The notes beneath the pieces are model-generated. The model did not search any database. It worked only from the letters and a program-made list of their open reading frames with translations, and had not been told where the DNA came from. DNA of 64,000 nt from the NCBI GenBank assembly GCA_017512425.1, contig JAFWGI010000016.1, forward strand, positions 186,001 to 250,000, read 5' to 3'. This document shows positions 1 to 8,024 of this stretch, one piece after another; the stretch's first letter is position 1; every line of letters begins with the position of its first letter. The stretch is from Hyphomicrobium sp. GTDB taxonomy: Bacteria > Pseudomonadota > Alphaproteobacteria > Rhizobiales > Hyphomicrobiaceae. The position numbers and the translations under genes are program-made.

Positions 1-49
1 CTGGGCACGTATTCTCGACGCACTCGCGGCCAACGCCCGCAAATCGTAA
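1..49 (+). CDS. C-terminal tail of an unidentified protein (partial)
   Basis: One frame stays open from the left edge and ends at a TAA at 47-49, giving a tail that reads WARILDALAANARKS. Third codon positions are mostly G or C, as in the neighbouring genes, so this is probably the true end of a gene whose body lies outside the window. A Gly/Trp-x-x-x-Leu-x-x-Leu ending resembles the last helix of SRPBCC/AHSA1-type proteins, but fifteen residues are too few to decide, so no function is assigned. Confidence 0.4.
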   Translation, partial: WARILDALAANARKS

Positions 50-171
50 GGCCGTATCGCGATCGCACGCCTTGCACTGCCGCAATCGCGCTTTATACCG
101 AACTGTCTCTCGCTTAGGGCAGCATACAAGCGGGCTTCAGCCCGCCGTATCGACAAGAAAGAAGATCGCCG

Positions 172-1011
172 ATGACGCGCTTGAAGGTTTGGACTTGGAT
201 TGCATTCGCCGCCGCGTCCGTCGCCGCCGCGACGATTGCAGCCGTGGCGCAGGAGCAGCGCGCCCCCTGGCCGAGCGAGCGCTTCAACCCAGCGCAGCAA
301 CGCAATACGGCCGGTGAATTCGACTACTACGCCCTCGTTATGTCTTGGAGCCCGACATACTGCTCCACGGCTGGTGAAGACGATGATCAGCAGTGCAATC
401 GCCGGGACGGCAAGCGCTATTCGTTCGTGTTGCACGGGCTTTGGCCGCAATACGAAAAGGGTTACCCCCAAAACTGCCGTACAGCGCGCCGCCCGTTTGT
501 GCCGCAGCCATTGATCGACAGCATGCTCGACATTATGCCGAGCGCCCGGCTCGTTATTCATCAGTATCGCAAGCACGGCACATGTTCGGGCCTTTCGCCG
601 GACGGCTATTTTGGACTGTCGCGGCGTCTCTTCAGTGCGATCCGCATACCGCAGCGCTATCAGAACCCATTTGAAACGCAGCAAGCCTCACCGAGCGAAC
701 TGATCTCGGAATTCCGACGCGCCAATCCGCAAATCTCGTCAGACATGATTGCCGTATCCTGCGGCGGCGCCGGCAATAGACTGAGAGAAATTCGCATTTG
801 CTTTACGCGAGATGGCCAGCCGCGCAGTTGCGGTGAGAACGAAAACCAGCGGCGTATGTGCTCGGCGAACAGCATGTTCATTCCGCCTACGCGCTCGACA
901 GCACGCACCGACGAATACGGTACGGGGTCGAACTCACAGTCCGACAGCAAGGACGATAGCAAACGGCCAATTCCGCGTCCGCGCCTCATTGAAAGCCTGC
1001 GCGGCATATGA
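172..1011 (+). CDS. Secreted ribonuclease T2 family protein
   Basis: The 279-residue product has an N-terminal signal peptide (hydrophobic run about residues 8-26, Ala-rich cleavage zone). It carries both conserved blocks of the RNase T2 family: HGLWP at residues 88-92, with His88 as the expected first catalytic histidine, and KHGTC at 134-138, with Lys134 and His135. T2 enzymes are transferase-type endoribonucleases that cleave RNA through 2',3'-cyclic phosphates, here presumably in the periplasm or outside the cell. The second block reads HQYRKHGTC, where the family usually has HEWxKHGTC, so the usual catalytic Glu is Gln131 and activity may be altered. The last 40 residues are Ser/Asp/Arg-rich and look disordered. 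The stop codon sits inside a long perfect inverted repeat. The ribosome binding site (AAAGAAG) is weak. Confidence 0.88.
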   Translation: MTRLKVWTWIAFAAASVAAATIAAVAQEQRAPWPSERFNPAQQRNTAGEFDYYALVMSWSPTYCSTAGEDDDQQCNRRDGKRYSFVLHGLWPQYEKGYPQNCRTARRPFVPQPLIDSMLDIMPSARLVIHQYRKHGTCSGLSPDGYFGLSRRLFSAIRIPQRYQNPFETQQASPSELISEFRRANPQISSDMIAVSCGGAGNRLREIRICFTRDGQPRSCGENENQRRMCSANSMFIPPTRSTARTDEYGTGSNSQSDSKDDSKRPIPRPRLIESLRGI

Positions 1012-1045
1012 TCCAGCGCAGCGTCGCTCGATCATATGCCGCGCA
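998..1045. repeat. Sixteen-base perfect inverted repeat over the RNase T2 stop codon
   Basis: Bases 998-1013 are the exact reverse complement of 1030-1045, and 1015-1018 pair again with 1025-1028 inside the loop, so a hairpin of about 20 pairs can form. The left arm encodes the last residues and stop of the RNase T2 gene (stop at 1009-1011). The right arm ends four bases before the stop of the convergent gene at 1049. Neither side is followed by a run of T, so it is not a standard intrinsic terminator; 3'-end protection or bidirectional termination are possible roles (inference). Confidence 0.75.
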
Positions 1046-1048
1046 TGT

Positions 1049-1804
1049 CTACGCCGCGCTCTTGATCCGCTCGGAGCGCCACGAGCCCGGCGCAGTTGCG
1101 ATCCATCCGAGCGCCGGCGCCGCATTCGATTTGTCGACGAGCAGTGGATCAAGGCTCCAGCTTGCCGCTAGCCGCAGCACTTGATCTTCTGTCGGATAAA
1201 GCACGATCGCGCCGCCTGCGTCGCCCTTGCGGCCGCGTATCCCACGCACATCATAAAATTTGAGGCCGAGCGCCTTCTCCTCGGGCGTCAGGCGCCCCTT
1301 GTCCCAAACGACGCCCTGATCGCCGATGATGAAGCCGCGCACCATTCGGCCTTGGTGCATGCGAACCCAGCCGAAAAAATCGATGATTGGGAACGCTGCG
1401 AAATATTGAACATCTCCGAACTCTTGTGACAGGACAGCAAGCAGCGGCGTCAACTTATCAGCGAACGCCGCGCTGATGGGCTGCGGTAACGGAAGCCCGC
1501 ACACGAACGTCCACCCTTTCAGCGGTGGCGTAACGAAGACGTAGCTATCGCTCAGCGCGTCGTCGTAAATCGTGCCGATGCCGGAATCCCAATTGGCGGC
1601 GGTGGGATTGCTTAAGTCTAAACTGCGCACGACAGCATCAGTGTTGCTGGTTCTGATCGCGATCCAAGACATGCGATGGCCGAACGGCCGCGGCCGGTCT
1701 GGAACGGTGCCGAAGACAACGCGACGCTGTGCAAGCCGCGGCGCCAGCCAAAGCGCCGTGATGGCAATGGTCACGCCAACGAATAGGGCGACGAACACAG
1801 TCAT
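1049..1804 (-). CDS. Membrane-anchored protein of unknown function
   Basis: The 251-residue protein starts with one hydrophobic segment (about residues 2-20) followed by basic residues, which suggests an N-terminal anchor with the rest outside or in the periplasm. The soluble part is rich in Trp and aromatic residues, with short patterns such as FVTPPLKGW, QEFGDVQYF, LTPEEKALG and a late WSLDP. From memory, this set of patterns resembles a scattered family of uncharacterised bacterial proteins, but I cannot name it with certainty. The gene converges on the RNase T2 gene and shares the hairpin between them. It starts at ATG 1804 with a weak upstream GCAGAGAC. Secretion beside an RNase T2 relative is suggestive, but convergent transcription argues against a simple operon link. 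Confidence 0.6.
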   Translation of the reverse strand: MTVFVALFVGVTIAITALWLAPRLAQRRVVFGTVPDRPRPFGHRMSWIAIRTSNTDAVVRSLDLSNPTAANWDSGIGTIYDDALSDSYVFVTPPLKGWTFVCGLPLPQPISAAFADKLTPLLAVLSQEFGDVQYFAAFPIIDFFGWVRMHQGRMVRGFIIGDQGVVWDKGRLTPEEKALGLKFYDVRGIRGRKGDAGGAIVLYPTEDQVLRLAASWSLDPLLVDKSNAAPALGWIATAPGSWRSERIKSAA

Positions 1805-1903
1805 TGAATGTCTCTGCGGGCTACGATCTGGAACGAAGTTTCCAGTCAGGGCAGCCGTCAGGCAAGCGCAGCGGTGCGGCCGGCTGGGGAAAACGACACA
1901 AAA

Positions 1904-1930
1904 AAACCGGGGCCGACGAGGCCCCGGTTT
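1904..1930 (-). terminator. Rho-independent terminator of the porin gene
   Basis: An 11-bp perfect stem (1904-1914 with 1920-1930, five-base loop) is followed on the minus strand by a run of T. It lies 33 bases past the stop of the minus-strand porin gene, which it most likely terminates. Confidence 0.85.
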
Positions 1931-1962
1931 CTTAGACGGGAAAATCTATTCCGTAGGGTCGC

Positions 1963-2679
1963 TTATGGCAGCGTGACCTTGACCGAAGCCACGAAGCGCG
2001 AGTCGCCGTCGCCAGCTGCGAAAGCACTATTCTGATTGATATCGGTATCCCAATAGCGCAGATCGATAGCAAGCTTTTCGATACCAAGGGTCAGACCAGC
2101 GTTCCAGTACCAATAGTCATCGAATGCATCGAGCTGCTGGTGACCAAGCAAGGCGCTGACGGTCGGCGAGACCGGGCCGACAGCCGGAAGAGCGTAGGCC
2201 AGCGAGCCTTCGACGGCGAGACCGGCATCAACATTGCTATTGTTCAGCTGGTACCAGACGATCACGCCAGCCGTCAGCCCCTTGGCCAGTTCGGAAGACG
2301 CGCCCGTCTTGAGTTCGGTGTAGGTCAAATTGCCGTTGTTGTCCGTATATGTGTACTGGACGAAGCCGAAGTCGAACGTGATGTTCTGCCACGTTGGCTT
2401 ATAGCCAGCGTAAATGTCGATTTCGCCGCCCGTCGCATATTCGCCGAGGTCGGTCGCCCACACGCCAGCGTAGAGCGAACCCCAGCCGATATCGATGCCA
2501 CCCTGTACAACCGGCTGTTCGCCGCTCAACGACAGACCGCGGAAGATGTAGTCCGAGTAGCCGCCAATGTTGAAGCTATAAGAAAACTCGCGTTCTTCGG
2601 CGCTTGCGGCCGAAGCAAAACCCGCCACCGCAGCGGTTGCCGCGAATGCCATCACTTTAACTTTATTCATCATCTGCAT
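1963..2679 (-). CDS. TorF-like putative outer-membrane porin
   Basis: The 238-residue product has a clear signal peptide (MMNKVKVMAF start, hydrophobic core, ASA cleavage near residue 27). The mature part alternates polar and aromatic residues like a beta-barrel and contains SYNFNIGGYSDYIFRG-type sequence directly after cleavage, then many GG-YAG-W-TDLG-like strands and a carboxyl terminus ending in VKVTLP. This matches proteins usually called TorF family putative porins (TIGR02001); the substrate is unknown. The start at 2679 is supported by a GGGGG run seven bases upstream. The gene stands alone, with a strong terminator behind it and a long upstream spacer shared with a divergent reductase gene, so it is probably regulated separately. 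Confidence 0.75.
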   Translation of the reverse strand: MQMMNKVKVMAFAATAAVAGFASAASAEEREFSYSFNIGGYSDYIFRGLSLSGEQPVVQGGIDIGWGSLYAGVWATDLGEYATGGEIDIYAGYKPTWQNITFDFGFVQYTYTDNNGNLTYTELKTGASSELAKGLTAGVIVWYQLNNSNVDAGLAVEGSLAYALPAVGPVSPTVSALLGHQQLDAFDDYWYWNAGLTLGIEKLAIDLRYWDTDINQNSAFAAGDGDSRFVASVKVTLP

Positions 2680-3071
2680 AGTGAAACCCCCGCCCCTGGT
2701 CTGGCAACTTGCACGCGAGCCGGCACCCCCGACTCGTTACGCATTGCTGCGGTCATGGGTTAGATGACCTGAAACCCCGGGCGGCCACAAGCAGTTCTAA
2801 TCGTTCTAAGCAACTCAATTGAACCACCGTCACAATTCGGCAACTCTGACCACCAAACAGCCGTTCACTTACCTCGCACTGCACCAAAAGCGGGCATTTC
2901 GTTGTTGTCATTCCTGCCACAGACCAGCTTTTTGCCCTGCAGTTGAGCAAAGTTAATCACTCCTTAGTCCGCTCGACAGTGCGTCGCGGTCAGCAAACTT
3001 TCTAACTGGCGTTTGCTTAAGCTATCGTCGGCGGTGCAAGGGCGACTCAATCAACGCCCAAGGAGCGCTGA
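2680..3071. other. Divergent intergenic spacer between porin and SDR genes
   Basis: No convincing gene lies in these 392 bases. It must hold the promoters of the minus-strand porin gene and the plus-strand reductase gene. A TTAA-N7-TTAG sequence at 2953-2967 is one base short of a CtrA box, but I do not claim it as a site. The reductase ribosome binding site (AAGGAG) is at 3060-3065. Confidence 0.5.
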
Positions 3072-3815
3072 ATGCCCCCCGACCCGACACAAAAACCCGG
3101 AGCCGTTCTTATCACGGGCGCCGCTCGACGCATTGGGCGCGCCATAGCGCTCAATATGGCCCGTACGGGATGGGCCGTCGGGATACACTACCGGAAGTCC
3201 CGGGCTGACGCTGAGGCGCTGCAAGACGAAATAACGGCGCTTGGCGGCCAATCGGCACTGTTGGAAGGCGATCTTAGCCGGTTTGAGTGCCTGGCGGGCT
3301 TGGTCGCGGACTGCACCGCAGCACTCGGCGCGCCGTCGTGTTTGATCAACAACGCTTCCGAGTTTCAGCTCGACACGGTCGAAAACACAGATGAAGCGAC
3401 CTGGGATACCCATCTCGACGTCAATCTGAAGGCACCTGTTTTCCTGGCACAGGCCGTCGCCCGGCACCTCCCGCCGGATTGTACCGGCAATATCATCAAT
3501 ATCGTCGACCAGCGCGTTTGGAAGCTGACGCCTGATTTTTTCTCCTACACAATCTCGAAGGCCGGACTTTGGACCGCAACGCGCACGCTGGCGCAGGGTC
3601 TTGCACCGCGTATCAGGGTCAACGCGATTGGGCCTGGCCCCGTGCTGCGCAGCATTCATCAGACGGACAGCGATTTCGAAGCGGAAGCGCTTTCAACGCT
3701 GCTGCACACCGGACCTTCGCTTGACGAGATCACTGCCGCCGTCCGGTTTATCCTGTCATCGCCGTCAATGACCGGGCAGATGATTGCGCTCGACGGGGGG
3801 CAGCATCTGACCTGA
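3072..3815 (+). CDS. SDR family oxidoreductase, pteridine-reductase-like
   Basis: The 247-residue protein is a complete short-chain dehydrogenase/reductase. It has TGAARRIG at residues 15-22 in the NADPH-binding turn, NNAS at 93-96, Tyr159 and Lys163 in a YxxxK motif, and a C-terminal GGQHLT. The catalytic Ser of classical SDRs is replaced by Asp146, and the Asp-to-Tyr spacing of 13 is the spacing known from trypanosomatid pteridine reductase PTR1. Together with the Arg-containing TGxxxRxG turn, this points to the PTR1/FolM-like subgroup, which reduces dihydropterins or related substrates (inference). AAGGAG lies seven bases before the ATG. The gene has no folate-gene neighbour here; a porin gene is divergent upstream and two exported paralogues follow. 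Confidence 0.82.
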   Translation: MPPDPTQKPGAVLITGAARRIGRAIALNMARTGWAVGIHYRKSRADAEALQDEITALGGQSALLEGDLSRFECLAGLVADCTAALGAPSCLINNASEFQLDTVENTDEATWDTHLDVNLKAPVFLAQAVARHLPPDCTGNIINIVDQRVWKLTPDFFSYTISKAGLWTATRTLAQGLAPRIRVNAIGPGPVLRSIHQTDSDFEAEALSTLLHTGPSLDEITAAVRFILSSPSMTGQMIALDGGQHLT

Positions 3816-4038
3816 CCGGCTATCGCGTTCGTTGGCCGCCCGACCGCAAAGCTCAAAGCCGATGTAATTTCAATTGGCTGCCGCAATAGTTCCGCGCCCT
3901 GCTCTTATTGCTGCCCCATTGCGCGCCGACTTTCGGAGTCGAACCTCGGGGGGTTCATATCAACGATTTATTAATGTTAAGCGCCTATGAACCATTTTGG
4001 TTTTGTAAGGCGCTTCTTACGAGGGGTGTCGCGTAATT

Positions 4039-5310
4039 ATGGGTATTGCCATGATAAGCCGCGTTCGGACGCTGCATGCGTCCGCTTTGGCGACCGCCGT
4101 TTCGGCCGTCGCAATTTCCGCTCCCGCGATTGCAGCAGATCTTCCAGCGATTAAGTCCTCCGAGGCAAACGCGGTTCCCTCTTGCGTTACGCCGGGCCGC
4201 CTGACTGCCTTCCTCGAAAGCCGCAACAGCCGGCTCAATCAAAAATTTGCGACGATTGCTGCCGACTATGCGCGTATCGGCGGCGAATTGCAGGTCCGCT
4301 GGGACACCGCATTTTTCCAAATGCTGCTGGAAACGGGCAACCTGACGTTTACGGGCGATGTCTCGCCGAACCAGAACAATTTCGCAGGCCTCGGCGCGAC
4401 CGGCAAAAAGGAACCAGGCGAATCATTCCCGGACGTCCCAACCGGCGTCAAAGCCCATCTGCAGCATCTGCTGATGTATTCCGGCGAAACGATTGACGAC
4501 GCTGTCGCCGAACGGACGCGCAAAGTTCAGGAATGGGGTGTCCTGACGTCGTGGCAAAAATCGCTGTCCGGACCGATTACGTTCACGCAACTCGCAAAGA
4601 AGTGGGCGCCGACCTCGCGCGGCTATGCGCGTGACATCGAAAATGTTTCCGCCGCTTTCTTCAACGGTCCGTGCAAGGGCGACGATCCGAAACCTGAAAT
4701 GATCGCGCTCGTCAATCCTGCCGCTGCCGAAACTCAAGTCGCCAGCGCGGAAACCGCGACTGACGCAGCAACCTCGTCACCCGCAAAAGTCTCGGGCGTC
4801 GAGCTCGCGCGTCGCGCCGCAGAAGAGGCTCGCGCCAGCGGCACGTATGTCCGGTCTAATCTAGGCGCCGGAATGCTGACCGCACTATCGCCGGCTGAGC
4901 AGCCTGCTGCTGCGGCGGCGCCAGTGCAGCCGCAGGTGAAGATACTCAATGCACCGCCTGCTGCACCTGCGATGGACAGTGAAGCAGCCGCACCAGCGGC
5001 GAAAGTTCAAACGGCAGCGCTCGGCACCGGTATGAAACCCGCCGTTACAACGGCGCCTCCGCCAGCCGCAGCTGCGCAATCGAAGTGCAAAGTCTGGACG
5101 GCAAGCTACGGCGGATCGCGCGCCGTCATCATCAAGGCGAGCGCCGACAGCCAGGACAATTACACCGTCCTTGACGTCAACGAGGGCACGGAGCAGCGCG
5201 AGGCCGACGCGTACATCGCGGCCTACGCAAAAGGTGGTCAGAAGGTCGGCGACTTCACCAGCCCAACGCAAGCGCTCGACAAAGCATTCGAACTTTGCCC
5301 CGAGGGTTGA
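4039..5310 (+). CDS. Exported glucosaminidase-like protein, first of two tandem paralogues
   Basis: The 423-residue product has a signal peptide (hydrophobic residues about 14-33). Residues 48-215 look like a glucosaminidase fold (PF01832 type): FFQMLLETG carries the likely catalytic Glu98, followed by QNNFAGLGATG at 112-122. An Ala/Pro-rich stretch (about 230-345) leads to a C-terminal module that begins at Cys350 (CKVWTASYGG) and ends near Cys420. The module is repeated in the next gene. The probable role is cleavage of peptidoglycan glycan strands in the periplasm; this is inferred from motifs only. An alternative start at Met5 (4051) is possible. The paralogue at 5337 follows 26 bases after the stop, so the two are probably co-transcribed. 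Confidence 0.65.
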   Translation: MGIAMISRVRTLHASALATAVSAVAISAPAIAADLPAIKSSEANAVPSCVTPGRLTAFLESRNSRLNQKFATIAADYARIGGELQVRWDTAFFQMLLETGNLTFTGDVSPNQNNFAGLGATGKKEPGESFPDVPTGVKAHLQHLLMYSGETIDDAVAERTRKVQEWGVLTSWQKSLSGPITFTQLAKKWAPTSRGYARDIENVSAAFFNGPCKGDDPKPEMIALVNPAAAETQVASAETATDAATSSPAKVSGVELARRAAEEARASGTYVRSNLGAGMLTALSPAEQPAAAAAPVQPQVKILNAPPAAPAMDSEAAAPAAKVQTAALGTGMKPAVTTAPPPAAAAQSKCKVWTASYGGSRAVIIKASADSQDNYTVLDVNEGTEQREADAYIAAYAKGGQKVGDFTSPTQALDKAFELCPEG

Positions 5311-5336
5311 AACTCACGCGGTAAGGTCGTTCGCCC

Positions 5337-6875
5337 ATGAGCGTACTCAGAGACGTCCGCAGTCACAGCGATGCACAGCGCGGAACAGGCCATCCAACCA
5401 GGACGGCATGCGCCATCGCCGCGTTGGTCTTGATGTCGTCGAGTCTAGCAGCTGCGCCTGCCATTCGCACATCCTCCGCGAACCGAGTGCCAGCTTGCGC
5501 GTCGCCCGACCGCTTGATGCAATTCCTCGCCAGCCGCAATCCGGCGGTCGATCCGCGATACCGCGAAATCGCCCGCTGGTATAAATATTGGGGCGAAGCG
5601 TGGCGCGTCCGCTGGGACTACGCGTTCTTCCAAATGGTCATCGAGACCAATGCGCTCAAATTTCGCCGCGCGGACGGAAGCCGCGGTGATGTTCACGAAA
5701 AGCAAAACAATTTCGCAGGCATCGGCGCAACCGGCGGCGGCGTGCCGGGCGATCGGTTTCCGGACATCGAAACCGGCGTGCACGCGCAAATCCAGCACTT
5801 GGTAGCCTATTCAGGCGAACGCTTGGCGGCGCCAATCGCGCCGCGCACCGAGCAGCAGCAAGATAACATCATCAAGCAGTCGCTGCGCCTGCAGCGCGCC
5901 GTGACCTTTGGCGATCTCGCACGCCGATGGGCGGCAGACAGAGCGTATTCGCGTACGATCGATGCCGTTGCCGAACAATTCAATTCCGGGTTCTGCCGGA
6001 CCGTGGTCGCCAACGTGCCGGCCCGCGACGTGCCGCAACCGCAGCCGGCAATTCGCAAACTTCTCGCGCCGTTCTCGCCGCCCTACCGCCTTGGTGGGCC
6101 GAAGCCCGCGAAGTTGGCCGGACCAGTCGAGACGCTGCCGTGGGCCGATCCAGATGTCATGGCACGCGAGTACGGCGACGATACCGATACGCCGATCAAG
6201 CGCGAAAAAGACGTGCCGCTCAAACCAGCACCAGTCCGCACGCTGTGGTCGCGCGACGGCCAACGTAATGATGCATCGCCCGCGCCCCTGAGCAGCACGG
6301 AGAGCAGCACCGAGACTGAGCGTCGCGGCGCGAATGCCACCGGCATGTTGCTGCCATCGAGCGCCGCCTCCGCAGCCGCGCGCGCCGAAGGCACAGCACC
6401 AGCAACGGCAGCCGCTGCAAACGAGCCTGCGTTGCCGCATTTCAAGATCGCACCGGATATCAGCAGCAGCGCGCCATCCGTGCCGCGCGCGCCGATCCCT
6501 GAGCCATCGCGGCTTGGTGGACCGTTGCCGTTACTTGCGCCGCAATCGCCGGCGCCTATGCCAACGCCAACGCCAACGCCTCTGGCACCGAGTGCACGTT
6601 TCAAGGACATCCTCGAAACGCCCGCCAATGTCGCGGCAGACGTTCCGAGTGATTGCTCAATTCTTGCTGCAAGCTATGGTGGTAAGAAAACGTTGCTCGT
6701 CCGTGCCAAAGTCAACGGCACAACGCAGTATACCGCTCTTACTGTCCTCGACGGTTTCGAGAAGTCGATGTTTGATATCTATTCAAAGTCGCAGGCATCA
6801 AACCCAGAAATTATCGGCGAGTACGCGACGAAGGACGAAGCGCTCGCCGATGCCCGCGCCAACTGCACGAAATGA
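5337..6875 (+). CDS. Exported glucosaminidase-like protein, second tandem paralogue
   Basis: The 512-residue protein has the same plan as its upstream neighbour: signal sequence (about residues 25-41), VPACASPDRL, a catalytic-type region with FFQMVIETN (Glu103) and QNNFAGIGATG (123-133), a linker, and a Cys-bounded C-terminal module (Cys440, ASYGG, to Cys510). The linker is much longer (about residues 220-435) and includes a PTPTPTP run encoded by repeated CCAACG units near 6560. The ETG of the first copy is ETN here, so substrate or activity may differ. Duplication followed by linker divergence is the simplest explanation. The family name rests on motif pattern, not on a search. Confidence 0.63.
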   Translation: MSVLRDVRSHSDAQRGTGHPTRTACAIAALVLMSSSLAAAPAIRTSSANRVPACASPDRLMQFLASRNPAVDPRYREIARWYKYWGEAWRVRWDYAFFQMVIETNALKFRRADGSRGDVHEKQNNFAGIGATGGGVPGDRFPDIETGVHAQIQHLVAYSGERLAAPIAPRTEQQQDNIIKQSLRLQRAVTFGDLARRWAADRAYSRTIDAVAEQFNSGFCRTVVANVPARDVPQPQPAIRKLLAPFSPPYRLGGPKPAKLAGPVETLPWADPDVMAREYGDDTDTPIKREKDVPLKPAPVRTLWSRDGQRNDASPAPLSSTESSTETERRGANATGMLLPSSAASAAARAEGTAPATAAAANEPALPHFKIAPDISSSAPSVPRAPIPEPSRLGGPLPLLAPQSPAPMPTPTPTPLAPSARFKDILETPANVAADVPSDCSILAASYGGKKTLLVRAKVNGTTQYTALTVLDGFEKSMFDIYSKSQASNPEIIGEYATKDEALADARANCTK

Positions 6876-6894
6876 CATTATTGATAACCTTCGA

Positions 6895-7896
6895 TCACTG
6901 ACCGCCGCTCGGTCCGAGATACTTGAGCGCGGCGGTTGATGCAGCGCCGCCGACAACGCACGGAATTCCGAACTGCACTTGTCCGAGCGCGCCTGCCGCA
7001 ACGCAGCCGAGCGCCAGCACCGTCTGCCCCGCTTGTCCCCACCAGTTGTAGTTTCGTACGTTTTCCGGGCCTTTGGTGCGCAGTTCCTCTATTGACGCCA
7101 TTGCCTGCTTCCGGATTTTGGCGAGCTCAAGCGTTTCGGCGCCCTCGATCACATCGTGCAACGGCGCGCGCACTTCGGCTTTTTGTTCTTCTGCGGCAAT
7201 CGATTTCAGCATGGCCAACAAATCTGGGTCGCGCGACGCATTTTGCGCCAGCGTCCATTTCGCCATCGCGCCGATCGTCAATTTTTCGATCTCGTTGCGA
7301 TCAAGCGTCCAGGCCAGTGCCGCAACAATGCGGCGCACAGGTGCTTCAGATCCAGTCGCGAAATAGTAACCCCAGTTTATATCGATGGTCGTTGAATCAT
7401 CTCCCATCGGCAAATCCGCGAGTATCGGCTTATTGGCAAACAGATATTTGTCGATCAGAACTTTGCGGGCCGGCATGCGCTCGACGAATTTGATCAGCAA
7501 ATCTTTCCACTCGGGTAATCCCGAATACGCGATGGCTTTGATCAGCAATACCTGATCGGCGGGCGGCAACGGAAAGCACGCGGCGATCAGCGTCTCAGCT
7601 TCCTGTGGGTTCGAGCCGATGACGCCAGCGGTAAAGCCGATGTACACGCCGGCCTGATCCATATCCTTGGTGACGCCAAATTGCTGCATGGCCTTGATCG
7701 CGGCCGGCAAGCGCTTAGGTTCTGGATTGAGACGATAGCCGTTGATCCAAGCGAGAAGTTCTTCCGCCTTGGCGAATGGTGGCGGCGCCTTAGCTTTTTC
7801 AGGCTTTGCCAGTGCTGCCGAGGCGCCAAGCACGAGGACTGCGGAAGCGGTGGCCGCGAACCACACACGCAATGCGTGCCAGAGCGTTATACGCAT
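6895..7896 (-). CDS. Exported protein of unknown function
   Basis: The start is set at ATG 7896 because a GGGGGA ribosome binding site precedes it and a signal peptide follows directly (Arg, then hydrophobic residues to ALAKP). The 333-residue product is mostly alpha-helical by composition: many Ala/Leu/Glu, a WINGYRLNPEP motif after the signal, and an internal NWGYYFATG segment. A Gly/Ala/Cys-rich hydrophobic tail (QTVLALGCVAAGALGQ onward) could form one membrane hairpin. I do not recognise the family. It is divergent from uvrC with 128 bases between starts and convergent with the glucosaminidase-like pair. Confidence 0.6.
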   Translation of the reverse strand: MRITLWHALRVWFAATASAVLVLGASAALAKPEKAKAPPPFAKAEELLAWINGYRLNPEPKRLPAAIKAMQQFGVTKDMDQAGVYIGFTAGVIGSNPQEAETLIAACFPLPPADQVLLIKAIAYSGLPEWKDLLIKFVERMPARKVLIDKYLFANKPILADLPMGDDSTTIDINWGYYFATGSEAPVRRIVAALAWTLDRNEIEKLTIGAMAKWTLAQNASRDPDLLAMLKSIAAEEQKAEVRAPLHDVIEGAETLELAKIRKQAMASIEELRTKGPENVRNYNWWGQAGQTVLALGCVAAGALGQVQFGIPCVVGGAASTAALKYLGPSGGQ

Positions 7897-8024
7897 GACA
7901 TCCCCCGGACTTCCGCGCGGACCTGTAAGCGCCGAAACATGCAGAACGCGCGTTTTACATGGCCATTTTGTGACTTTGCGACGCGCGGACTTGACCCTGC
8001 GCAGCCAGCGCCAATAGTGACCAG

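Noticed and set aside
130..145. Small hairpin GCGGGC-TTCA-GCCCGC before the RNase T2 gene
   Set aside because: Only six pairs and no T tract; it could form by chance in GC-rich DNA.
2953..2967. TTAA-N7-TTAG upstream of the SDR gene
   Set aside because: One base off the CtrA consensus, and nothing in the gene's role supports cell-cycle control.
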